Of a stretch of DNA of 12,095 nt, positions 5,991 to 12,095 are shown piece by piece. Under the pieces are notes generated by a model. It was not told the origin of the DNA. It made no database searches and saw nothing but the letters and a program-made list of their open reading frames with translations. The position numbers and the translations under genes were made by a program. Each line of letters opens with the position of its first letter. Within the stretch, counting starts at the first letter, position 1. Source of the stretch: Pseudorhodobacter antarcticus (GTDB taxonomy: Bacteria; Pseudomonadota; Alphaproteobacteria; Rhodobacterales; Rhodobacteraceae); NCBI GenBank assembly GCA_945897655.1, contig CAMDHB010000063.1, forward strand, positions 1 through 12,095. The letters run 5' to 3'.

Positions 5991-6631
5991 CCCTGCATGG
6001 GGCGGGCAAGGCAGCGGCGACCGGTCAGCACGGCCAGTGCGCGGGGCTGCATCAAGGCGGCAAGGTCGGGGTGGTCGCACCACAGGCCGCCGGTATAGGC
6101 GCCATAGGCTGGCATGATGACGCGGGCGGTGTCGATCAGGAAGCACGGGGCGGTACTGCCGGGCAGGCGGGCCTTGGGGTGATAGTGGCCCGAAATCTCG
6201 GGCGTCCCGGCGGTGGCGATGTGGCGGAAGGCCAGGCCGCCAAGGGTGATCTCGGCCCGGTGGGTGCCGCCGATCGCGGCTGGCCCGGCGTCGTGGTTGC
6301 CCTGTACCCAGATCCATTCCCGCCCGGCCATCAGGCGGGTGAGCCAGAGGCGGTCCTCCTCGGCCAGGTTGTCGGCGGCGGTCAGGTCATCGAAACTGTC
6401 GCCAAGGCACAGGATGCGGCGGGCGGTGGTGGCCTCGATATCATGATCCAGCTTTTGCAGGGTGGCGCGGGTTTCATAGGGCGGCAGCAGGGCTCCACCG
6501 CGCCGGGCAAGGCGTTCGGATTTGCCGAGGTGCAGATCGGAGACGATCAGCAGGTTTTCATGGGGCCAGTGCAGGGCGCCCGAAGGCAGGGCGATGAGAT
6601 GAGCGGGGCCGAGGGTGAAGGGGTGCGTCAT
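5987..6631 (-). CDS. pdeM: Ligase-associated DNA damage response phosphoesterase PdeM
   Basis: The product is 214 residues when read from the ATG at 6631, which fits the family. Calcineurin-like metallophosphoesterase motifs are complete: SDLHLGK (31-37), GDSFDD (77-82), GNHD (111-114) and GHYHP (148-152). The tail motif MPAYGAYTGGL (173-183) and the LARRGGALLPPYET stretch are typical of the PdeM group. By family knowledge it is a metal-dependent nuclease/phosphodiesterase coded with an ATP-dependent DNA ligase, an exonuclease and an Lhr-like helicase. Here only the helicase precedes it, 136 bp upstream on the same strand. An in-frame upstream extension to 6862 would overlap the helicase and is not conserved in style, so it is rejected. 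Confidence 0.9.
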   Translation of the reverse strand: MTHPFTLGPAHLIALPSGALHWPHENLLIVSDLHLGKSERLARRGGALLPPYETRATLQKLDHDIEATTARRILCLGDSFDDLTAADNLAEEDRLWLTRLMAGREWIWVQGNHDAGPAAIGGTHRAEITLGGLAFRHIATAGTPEISGHYHPKARLPGSTAPCFLIDTARVIMPAYGAYTGGLWCDHPDLAALMQPRALAVLTGRRCLARPMQG

Positions 6632-6671
6632 GGCCGCTGTTTGGCCCTTGTCACCGGCGTTATCAAGCGGA

Positions 6672-6716
6672 GTGCCTGCGGCACGTTGTTTATTCTCGCC
6701 TCTGGCCTTTGGCCAG
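6672..6716. repeat. Paired hairpins in the helicase-pdeM spacer
   Basis: GTGCC-TGC-GGCAC (6672-6684) and CTGGCC-TTT-GGCCAG (6702-6716) are two perfect short hairpins in the otherwise gene-free 136 bp between the helicase stop and the pdeM start. The 17 bases between them contain GTTGTTTATT, which is unusually A/T-rich for this window. The block looks like the small palindromic intergenic repeats seen in Rhodobacterales genomes, but only one copy is visible here. It could act as an RNA processing or attenuation site between the two genes. Confidence 0.4.
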
Positions 6717-6767
6717 CAGGCTCGGGCTGGCGCGCCGCGCGGGGATGTTTGGGCCCGAGTGAAAGGG

Positions 6768-9143
6768 TCAGTCGAGGCCGGCATCACGCAGCAGCTGGCG
6801 GGCGGCATCTTCGGCGATGCGGTCGCGGGCGCTGCCGTGGATGGGAACTTTGCCCGGTTCAAGGAACAGGGGGGCGGCGAGGGGGGTGACGCGGGGCAGG
6901 CGGATCAGGTCGATGCGGGGGCCGATACGGGTGAGAAGCTCCTCAACCCGGGAGAAATCGACGAGGCCGCGCATCGCCTCCTCATGTGTGATCTTGAGGA
7001 GAAGGTGGTCGGGGTCGTAGCGGCGCAAGGTGTCATAAAGGATGTCGGAGGAGAAGGTGGCCTGCCGCCCCGATTTGCGGCGGCCTTGGTTGGCGCGTTC
7101 GATCAGGCCCGCAATCAGGGCGACATTGCGGAAGCTGCGCTTCATCACGGCATTGCCGGCGAGCCAGGTTTCGACGCCTTGGCGCAGGGTGGCAAGGTCG
7201 AAGAGGGGGGCAGCGTCGGTGACGGGCTCCAGCCCCCAGATCAGGGTGGCGTAGTCGGTGGCGACAAAGCCCAAGGGGGCAAGGCCCTGATCCTCCATCG
7301 CCTTGGTAATCAGAAGGCCCAGGGTTTGCTGCGCGTTGCGGCCAGCGAAACCGTAGATGCACAGGTGTTCGTGGCCGTCCTGGGGGAAGCTTTCCAGCAG
7401 CAGGCGGTCGGGTTCGGGCAGGCGCGAGGTGTCGCGTTGCAGTTGCAGCCAATGGGCGGTGTGGGCGGGCAGGTTTGGCCAGTCGGGTTGCTGAAACAGG
7501 GTCAGGATGCGGTGGCTGAGTTGGGTGGAGGTGGCGAATTTGGTCCCCGAGAACACGGCGACCTTGGGGGCGCGGCCGGGGGCGCGGGAAACCTGAACGG
7601 TCATTTCGCGCAACCCGTCGAAGCGGACAATCTCGCCGCCGATCAGGAAGGTGTCGCCGGGGGTCAGCGAGGCTGCAAAGGTTTCCTCGATTTCGCCCAG
7701 AAGGGTCGCGTTCTTCAGCCGCACCTTCAGCGTTTCGATGTCGATGATGGTGCCGAGGTTCTGGCGTATCAGGGCGGCGGCGCGGGGGTCGCGCAGGGTC
7801 CATTTGCCGTCGCGGATCATCAAGCGTTGCCAGCGGTCATAGGCGCGCAGGGCATAACCGCCCGTGGCCACGAAATCGAGGCAGGCGTCGAAGTTGGGCC
7901 GGGCGAGGGTGGCGTAGGGGCCAGCGTGGGTGACTTCGGTGTAAAGTTGGGTGGCATCGAAGGGGCCGGCGCAGGCGGTGGCGAGGATGTGTTGACATAG
8001 GACATCGCGGGGGCCGGGGCCGCGGGGGTCGCCGTCAAGGTCATGGGCGCGGACGGCTTCGAGGGCGGCCTGGCACTCGACGACTTCGAAGCGGTTGGCG
8101 GGGACCAACAGCGCCTTGGAGGGCGCGTTGTAGCGGTGGTTGGCGCGGCCGATGCGCTGGACAAGGCGTTTGACGTTTTTCGGGGCGCCGACCTGGATGA
8201 CGAGGTCGACATCGCCCCAGTCGATGCCGAGGTCGAGGGAGCCGGTGCAGACCACTGCCCGAAGGGACCCTGCGACCATCGCCTGTTCGACCCGTTCGCG
8301 TTGTTCGCGGCTGAGGGAGCCGTGGTGGATGCCGATGGGGAGAAGGTCCTCATTCGCGAGCCAGAGGTTGTGGAAGAAAATCTCGGCCTGGGCGCGGGTG
8401 TTGTGGAAGATCAGGGTGATCTTGTGGGCCTTGATCTGGTCAAGGATGGCGGGGATGGCGTATTTGCCGCCGCCACCGCTCCATGGCGGGGGGGCGCTCG
8501 TCACCAGCATCCGTATATCGGGATCAGGGCCGGGGTCGGCCTGCCGGATTTGCGTGGCAGGGCCGAGGAAGCGGGCAAGGGCGGGAGGGTCTTCGACGGT
8601 GGCCGACAGGCCGACGCGGCGCAGGCCGGGGGCAAGGGTTTCGAGGCGGGCGATTTGCAGCATCAGTTGGTCGCCGCGTTTGCTTTCTGCCAGGGCGTGG
8701 ATTTCGTCGATGATGACGCGTTGTAGGCCCGCGAATATGCGGGGGGCGTCTTCGTAGGAGAGGAGGAGGGCAAGAGATTCCGGGGTGGTCAGCAGGATAT
8801 GGGGCGGGTCGGCGCGTTGGCGGCGGCGTTGGGTGTAGGTGGTGTCGCCGGTGCGGTCTTCGATCCGAATGGGGAGGGCGGCGCCTTCGACGGGGCGGCG
8901 CAGGTTGCGGCGGATGTCGGCGGTGAGGGCTTTGAGGGGGGAGATGTAGAGGGTGTGGAGGCCCTTGGTTGGGGTGGAAAGCTCGGCGAGGGAGGGAAGG
9001 AACCCGGCCAGGGTCTTGCCGCCGCCGGTGGGGGCGATGAGGAGGGTGGAGGGGTCTTGGGCCCGCTCGAGCATGTCCAACTGGTGGGGGTGGAGGGTCC
9101 AGCCTTGGGTATCGAACCAGTGGGTGAGGGGGGCGGGGAACAT
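6768..9143 (-). CDS. Lhr-like ligase-associated DEXH-box helicase
   Basis: The product is 791 residues, a full-length superfamily 2 helicase of the ligase-associated DEXH group. Motifs are visible in order: LHPHQ (17-21), Walker A APTGGGKT (37-44), ISPLKAL (67-73), TTPESL (119-124), DEIHAL (146-151), LSATV (179-183), IFHNTRAQ (245-252), GSLDLGIDWGDVDLVIQ (301-317) and QRIGRANHR (329-337). The C-terminal half carries the Lhr-type winged-helix and beta-barrel region and ends in VTPLAAPLFLEPGK. By family knowledge it unwinds DNA with ATP in repair, together with PdeM, a ligase and an MBL-fold exonuclease. The ATG at 9143 is the natural start although no clear ribosome site precedes it. pdeM follows on the same strand. 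No ligase or exonuclease gene is present on either side in the window. Confidence 0.95.
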   Translation of the reverse strand: MFPAPLTHWFDTQGWTLHPHQLDMLERAQDPSTLLIAPTGGGKTLAGFLPSLAELSTPTKGLHTLYISPLKALTADIRRNLRRPVEGAALPIRIEDRTGDTTYTQRRRQRADPPHILLTTPESLALLLSYEDAPRIFAGLQRVIIDEIHALAESKRGDQLMLQIARLETLAPGLRRVGLSATVEDPPALARFLGPATQIRQADPGPDPDIRMLVTSAPPPWSGGGGKYAIPAILDQIKAHKITLIFHNTRAQAEIFFHNLWLANEDLLPIGIHHGSLSREQRERVEQAMVAGSLRAVVCTGSLDLGIDWGDVDLVIQVGAPKNVKRLVQRIGRANHRYNAPSKALLVPANRFEVVECQAALEAVRAHDLDGDPRGPGPRDVLCQHILATACAGPFDATQLYTEVTHAGPYATLARPNFDACLDFVATGGYALRAYDRWQRLMIRDGKWTLRDPRAAALIRQNLGTIIDIETLKVRLKNATLLGEIEETFAASLTPGDTFLIGGEIVRFDGLREMTVQVSRAPGRAPKVAVFSGTKFATSTQLSHRILTLFQQPDWPNLPAHTAHWLQLQRDTSRLPEPDRLLLESFPQDGHEHLCIYGFAGRNAQQTLGLLITKAMEDQGLAPLGFVATDYATLIWGLEPVTDAAPLFDLATLRQGVETWLAGNAVMKRSFRNVALIAGLIERANQGRRKSGRQATFSSDILYDTLRRYDPDHLLLKITHEEAMRGLVDFSRVEELLTRIGPRIDLIRLPRVTPLAAPLFLEPGKVPIHGSARDRIAEDAARQLLRDAGLD

Positions 9144-9188
9144 GGGGTCAAGATAGGGGTTTGGTGGACGAGGGGAAGGGGGTGGGGG

Positions 9189-9204
9189 CGTCCAGATCTG
9201 GACG
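9189..9204. promoter_or_regulatory. 16-bp perfect palindrome upstream of the helicase gene
   Basis: CGTCCAGATCTGGACG is perfectly symmetric and is followed by TTTT on the plus strand. It lies 46-61 bp before the helicase ATG on the minus strand, a plausible operator position. It could also act as a plus-strand hairpin with a short T-run, but no plus-strand gene ends nearby. It does not resemble the GTTC-N7-GTTC SOS box described for Rhodobacter-type alphaproteobacteria, so SOS control is not supported. Confidence 0.35.
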
Positions 9205-9252
9205 TTTTGGGGAAGTGTTTGAAATCAATGGGTTGAGTTTTGGAAATTAACC

Positions 9253-9355
9253 TTGCGTTAGGAATTTGGCTGGGCGACCCCAAAAAGGGGGGCACAGCTG
9301 TGGGTCCGGGGGGCTGAGGGCCAGACCCGGCAAGAAGAATTAGGATTGCGTTAGG
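9253..9355. repeat. Direct repeat TTGCGTTAGG, two copies 93 bp apart
   Basis: Identical ten-base copies lie at 9253-9262 and 9346-9355. The surrounding bases are similar in composition (TTAACCTTGCG and TTAGGATTGCG). They may be paired regulator sites or remnants of a duplication. No mobile-element gene lies between them, so they are not supported as attachment sites. Confidence 0.3.
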
Positions 9356-9415
9356 TTAGAAGATTTCCCTCGGGCCAGATTGAAGACAAATTTGAAGTTA
9401 TCCTGAAGGGCTGCA

Positions 9416-9502
9416 ATGCGGAAAAAGCTGCTGTTTGGTGCTAACCGTCAGAAGCACACAAGACAATGTCTTGAACAAGTGAGACGTAAATGTGCTATCT
9501 AG
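9416..9502 (+). CDS. Possible 28-residue basic leader ORF overlapping the next gene
   Basis: ATG at 9416 has AAGGG five bases upstream, a better ribosome site than the following gene has. It reads 28 codons (MRKKLLFGANRQKHTRQCLE and on, strongly basic) to TAG at 9500-9502, overlapping the start of the gene at 9490 in another frame by 13 bases. It could be a translated leader that delivers ribosomes to the downstream start, or a chance ORF. No family is recognised and there is no run of a single amino acid, so classical amino-acid attenuation is not indicated. Confidence 0.25.
   Translation: MRKKLLFGANRQKHTRQCLEQVRRKCAI
9459..9473. promoter_or_regulatory. Inverted repeat just upstream of the gene at 9490
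   Basis: CAAGACA (9459-9465) and TGTCTTG (9467-9473) are perfect seven-base inverted repeats around a single A. They end 16 bases before the ATG at 9490 and lie inside the possible leader ORF. The centre is too small for a stable RNA hairpin, so a DNA-binding site is the better guess. Confidence 0.3.
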
Positions 9503-9981
9503 AGTACTTAATCGATCAGGTGATAGCGCGCGCTATTGACCAGATTTCAAGCAGAGGTCTTTCCGGTCGAATCGTGACACTGGCGTTTTACTTCGATCAC
9601 GAGGGCGGCGTGCTCTCTGTCTGTGCAGATACGTTGGAAAATTCATTGGCCAAACAGGAAGAGGCACGAAACTGGAGCTATCAACATCTGTCGCGGGCCA
9701 TCAGTAATGGTGACATTGTGAAAGCAGCACTTTTCAATCATAGCGTAAGCCGCAGTCTTGCCTTGGGTGATTTTGCTCTTCGAGGCCGTGGTGAGCATGC
9801 GTTGGAACCCGACGACGAAACCCCGGAGATGCCCGAGAGCTTCTTTGTTGCGATGGCGCAGGGCCTTTATCGGAATGCAAGGATCTGCCTCTCCGTCTGC
9901 GCTTCAGAAGTGCCTGTTGTCCTCGCGTGTTCAATCGCCAATGATGAGGTGGGGCTTGTATGGACGCCGCCTCGCCAATGA
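9490..9981 (+). CDS. Hypothetical protein, atypical composition
   Basis: The product is 163 residues; I do not recognise the family. It starts with an amphipathic helix-like stretch (YLEYLIDQVIARAIDQI), followed by hydrophobic strands (RIVTLAFYFDHEGGVLSVCA) and a central region rich in charged residues. It ends with a strand-like VVLACSIANDEVGLVW. There is no signal peptide or membrane segment, so it is probably cytosolic. The alternating helix-strand opening loosely recalls small immunity-type or DUF4303-like proteins, but this is a weak impression only. Its codon use is clearly less GC-rich than that of all other genes here, which suggests horizontal acquisition. The ribosome site is poor (GTGAGA). 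It stands alone, about 100 bp from the next plus-strand gene, with no toxin partner. Confidence 0.7.
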   Translation: MCYLEYLIDQVIARAIDQISSRGLSGRIVTLAFYFDHEGGVLSVCADTLENSLAKQEEARNWSYQHLSRAISNGDIVKAALFNHSVSRSLALGDFALRGRGEHALEPDDETPEMPESFFVAMAQGLYRNARICLSVCASEVPVVLACSIANDEVGLVWTPPRQ

Positions 9982-10083
9982 CCGCAAAGGCCACAAAGCG
10001 GATGGCCGGAGGTTTCAACCCCTCAGATTAAGTCTTGACCTGCGCCGCGTGGTGCCGAGACTTTAAGTCAGAAGGAGCCCCCC

Positions 10084-10725
10084 ATGACCCCCACGATCAC
10101 CGCCTTTGCCGCCTCACCCGACCGGGGGCGGGGCATGGCCCGCGATATGCGGGTGCGCTGGGCGCTCGAAGAGGTGGGGCGGGCCTATGAGGTGCGGCTT
10201 TTGTCATTTGCCGAGATGAAGGAGGCGGCGCATCTGGCGCGGCAACCGTTCGGCCAGATCCCGACCTATGAGGATGGCGAGGTGACCCTGTTCGAGACGG
10301 GGGCGATTGTGCTGCATGTGGCCGAGCGGTTTGGCGGGTTGCTGCCAGAGGGTGCGGCGCGGGGGCGGGCGGTGTCGTGGATGTTTGCGGCTGTCAGCAC
10401 GGTTGAGCCTGCGCTGTTGGAGTTGGAGACGGCGCGGTTCTTTGATGCAGGGCAGCCTTGGGCCGAGGCGCGGTTGCCTATGGTGCACGGCCGGGTGGCG
10501 CGCCGTTTGGGCCAGCTTTCGGCGCATCTGGGCGGGGCGGACTGGTTGGACGGTGGTTTCAGCGCGGGCGATCTGATGATGGTGGGGGTTCTGTTCCGGT
10601 TTCAGGACGCGCTGGTGGGGTTCCCCAATCTGGTCGACTACGTGGCGCGTGGGGCGGCGCGTCCAGCGTTTCAGCGGGCTTTTGCGGCGCAGTTTGCTGT
10701 GTATCAGGCCAGCTTGCAGGCTTGA
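10084..10725 (+). CDS. Glutathione S-transferase-like protein
   Basis: The product is 213 residues with the two-domain layout of cytosolic glutathione S-transferases. The thioredoxin-like N-terminal half has RVRWALEEVGRAYEV (23-37), the cis-proline site QIPTYEDG (58-65) and the glutathione-contact motif ETGAI (71-75), where ESxAI is usual. A helical C-terminal domain follows, with the conserved FSAGDLMMVG-type motif around residues 159-168. It may conjugate glutathione to electrophiles, but the substrate is unknown. It has a strong ribosome site (AAGGAG) ahead of the ATG. The next gene starts 78 bp after its stop, with a palindrome between them. Confidence 0.9.
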   Translation: MTPTITAFAASPDRGRGMARDMRVRWALEEVGRAYEVRLLSFAEMKEAAHLARQPFGQIPTYEDGEVTLFETGAIVLHVAERFGGLLPEGAARGRAVSWMFAAVSTVEPALLELETARFFDAGQPWAEARLPMVHGRVARRLGQLSAHLGGADWLDGGFSAGDLMMVGVLFRFQDALVGFPNLVDYVARGAARPAFQRAFAAQFAVYQASLQA

Positions 10726-10762
10726 CGCGGGGCTGCCGGTCGGGATTGTGAAAGGCTTGTAG

Positions 10763-10781
10763 GATGGGCAATTTGCCCATC
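10763..10781. repeat. Hyphenated palindrome between GST and epimerase genes
   Basis: GATGGGCAA (10763-10771) and TTGCCCATC (10773-10781) are perfect nine-base inverted repeats around one T. In RNA this gives a seven-pair stem with a five-base loop. No T-run follows. The GGATGGGCAAT core resembles a small palindrome I believe is dispersed in Rhodobacterales intergenic regions, but only one copy is in this window. It may act as a transcript end or stabiliser for the GST gene. Confidence 0.45.
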
Positions 10782-10803
10782 TTGGATTGCGGGGGGGCGA
10801 GGC

Positions 10804-11742
10804 ATGGCTAGGGTGGTGATCATCGGTGGGGCGGGTCATGTGGGGACCTTTCTGGTGCCGAGACTGGTGGCGGCGGGGCATCAGGTGACAAACATCTCAC
10901 GCGGGGCCTCGCGGCCCTATCTGCCCCATGCCGCCTGGGGGCAGGTGACCCAGATCGTGATGGACCGCGCGGCCGAGGAGGCGGCGGGGCGCTTTGGTGC
11001 GGCGGTGGCCGATTTGGCGCCCGATATCGTGATCGACATGATCTGCTTCACGCCCGAGAGCAACGCCATGTTGGCGGGGGCCTTGCAGGGCCGGGTGCAG
11101 CATTTCGTCTCGATCGGGACGATATGGGTGCACGGGCCATCGGCCAGCACGCCCTCGCGGGAGGAGGATGCGCGGGCGCCGTTTGGCGATTATGGGGTGA
11201 TGAAATCGGCCATCGAGGATGACCTTTTGGCGCGGGCCCGGCGGGGCGATTTGCCGGCGACGGTGATCCGGCCCGGGCATATCGTGGGGCCGGGATGGGC
11301 GCCCTTGAACCCGGCGGGGCATTTCAACAGCCAAGTGTTCCGCGACATCCGCGACGGCAAGCCGCTGGTCTTGCCGAACTTTGGGCTGGAGACGCTGCAT
11401 CATGTCCATGCCGATGATGTGGCCCAAGCCGTGATGGGGGCCCTGACGCATTGGGGGGCCTCAGTAGGGGAGGCGTTCAACGCGGTGTCCGAGCAGGCGG
11501 TCAGCTTGCGGGGCTATGCCGAGGCGATGTTCCGGCATTTCGGGCATGCGCCGCAGATCAGCTATGCCCCGTATGACGACTGGGCCAAGGGGGTGGCACC
11601 CGAGGATGCGGTGGCGACGTGGGAGCATATCATGCGCAGCCCCTGCCATTCGATCGACAAGGGGCGGCGGTTGATTGGTTACAGCCCGCGCTACACGAGT
11701 TTGCAGGCGGTTGAGGAGAGTGTGGCGGTGCTGCTTGCCTAA
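10804..11742 (+). CDS. NAD(P)-dependent epimerase/reductase (extended SDR)
   Basis: The product is 312 residues with an extended short-chain dehydrogenase fold. The dinucleotide-binding loop is GGAGHVG (8-14), and the serine-region strand is FVSIGTIWVHG (101-111). The catalytic pair is Y130-K134 in YGVMK, and the RPGHIVGPG stretch (156-164) is the usual post-catalytic motif. The C-terminal part is the variable substrate domain. Sugar-nucleotide epimerases and isoflavone-reductase-like enzymes share this pattern, so the substrate cannot be named. It follows the GST gene in the same direction after 78 bp and may share its transcript. The ATG at 10804 has a GAGG close upstream. Confidence 0.88.
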   Translation: MARVVIIGGAGHVGTFLVPRLVAAGHQVTNISRGASRPYLPHAAWGQVTQIVMDRAAEEAAGRFGAAVADLAPDIVIDMICFTPESNAMLAGALQGRVQHFVSIGTIWVHGPSASTPSREEDARAPFGDYGVMKSAIEDDLLARARRGDLPATVIRPGHIVGPGWAPLNPAGHFNSQVFRDIRDGKPLVLPNFGLETLHHVHADDVAQAVMGALTHWGASVGEAFNAVSEQAVSLRGYAEAMFRHFGHAPQISYAPYDDWAKGVAPEDAVATWEHIMRSPCHSIDKGRRLIGYSPRYTSLQAVEESVAVLLA

Positions 11743-11787
11743 TGGATTGCGCTTGATCGGGGGCAGGGTTCGGCCTAAGCGAACCCC

Positions 11788-12095
11788 ATGAAAATACTGT
11801 TTTTGGGCGATGTGATGGGCCGGGCGGGCCGTGCTGCGGTGACCGAAAGGTTGCCGGGTTTGCGGGCGGCCTGGGGTTTGGATTTTGTCGTGGTGAACGG
11901 CGAGAATGCCTCGCAAGGAGCCGGGCTGACCGGGGAGCATGCCAAGGCCCTGTTCGAGGCGGGGGCGGATTGTGTCACGCTGGGGGACCATGCCTTTGAT
12001 CAGAAGGATATGATCCAGTATTGCGAGCAGGAGGGGCGGGTCATCCGGCCGCTCAACTTTTACAATGTGGCGCCGGGGCGGGGGGCGCGGGTGTT
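11788..12095 (+). CDS. YmdB/TIGR00282-family metallophosphoesterase, 5' part (runs off right edge)
   Basis: The frame is open from ATG 11788 to the window end, giving 102 residues. Motifs are GDVMG (7-11), NGENAS (37-42) and TLGDHAFDQKDM (64-75). These match the TIGR00282/YmdB phosphoesterases, which bind two metals and, in characterised relatives, hydrolyse 2',3'-cyclic nucleotides. E39, N40 and H68 are in place. Position 67 is D where well-studied members have N (GNH), a variant I believe is usual in alphaproteobacteria. The ribosome site is weak. It lies 45 bp after the epimerase gene in the same direction. Confidence 0.85.
   Translation, partial: MKILFLGDVMGRAGRAAVTERLPGLRAAWGLDFVVVNGENASQGAGLTGEHAKALFEAGADCVTLGDHAFDQKDMIQYCEQEGRVIRPLNFYNVAPGRGARV

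Larger units (their letters stand above)
9144..9415. other. Gene-poor intergenic segment with palindromes and a direct repeat
   Basis: No credible gene is seen here. The first part is G-rich (upstream of the helicase on the minus strand). From about 9205 onward A/T-rich stretches appear. The segment holds a 16-bp palindrome (9189-9204), CCCC-AAAAA-GGGG followed by CACAGCTGTG (9293-9302), and a ten-base direct repeat TTGCGTTAGG at 9253-9262 and 9346-9355. It probably contains the promoter regions of the helicase (minus) and of the gene at 9490 (plus), but I cannot place -35/-10 boxes with confidence. Confidence 0.6.

Noticed and set aside
6615..8000. 461-codon plus-strand frame opposite pdeM and the helicase
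   Set aside because: It is a shadow of the conserved minus-strand helicase, rich in G, A and E and without any recognisable domain.
9253..9355. TTGCGTTAGG copies as attachment sites of a mobile element
   Set aside because: They are only ten bases, have no integrase or cargo between them, and both lie on the same side of the atypical gene.
1..12095. CRISPR array, tRNA, rRNA or transposase
   Set aside because: No regularly spaced repeats, no cloverleaf with CCA end, no rRNA-like stretch and no transposase motif was seen on either strand.

Overview
The window looks like chromosomal DNA of an alphaproteobacterium, most likely Rhodobacterales (Paracoccaceae-like). The grounds are high GC with strong G/C third positions, and protein styles and gene neighbours typical of that group: fhs next to an AroQ-type chorismate mutase and folD, a ligase-associated Lhr-like helicase with PdeM, and an alphaproteobacterial TIGR00282/YmdB-type phosphoesterase. 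The taxonomic call is inference from sequence style, not from a search.

Layout. Positions 1-1576 (minus strand) hold two tandem paralogous RTX calcium-binding genes. The upstream one (377-1576) is complete. The second starts at a TTG at 300 and runs off the left edge. Both resemble the C-terminal secretion half of serralysins without a protease domain. A 259-bp divergent intergenic region containing a perfect 16-bp palindrome separates them from a plus-strand cluster, fhs - chorismate mutase - small two-helix membrane protein - folD (1836-5116). fhs and folD together interconvert formate and 5,10-methylene-tetrahydrofolate. The chorismate mutase and the membrane protein sit between them.

folD converges, over a compact hairpin, on a minus-strand block read from right to left: Lhr-like DEXH helicase (6768-9143), PdeM phosphoesterase (5987-6631), ArsR-type regulator (5613-5939), and an SRPBCC/AHSA1 protein overlapping it by ATGA (5146-5616). 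The helicase and PdeM belong to the ligase-associated DNA repair set, but no ligase or exonuclease partner is in the window. The arsR pair has its own recognisable promoter/operator in the 47-bp gap after pdeM.

Positions 9144-9489 are a gene-poor stretch with palindromes, a direct repeat and a possible small leader ORF. It leads into an unrecognised, less GC-rich gene (9490-9981), the most accessory-looking part of the window. Ordinary GC-rich genes follow on the plus strand: a glutathione S-transferase-like protein (10084-10725), an NAD(P)-dependent epimerase/reductase (10804-11742), and the 5' part of a YmdB/TIGR00282 metallophosphoesterase (11788 to the window end).

Most of the window is ordinary. 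I see no clear new defence or mobile system, no CRISPR array, no rRNA or tRNA, and no transposase. The points most worth a second look are the serralysin-like genes without a protease domain, the arsR promoter with two operator-like sites and a 20-bp spacer, the strong hairpin between fhs and the chorismate mutase, and the atypical 9.2-10.0 kb segment.
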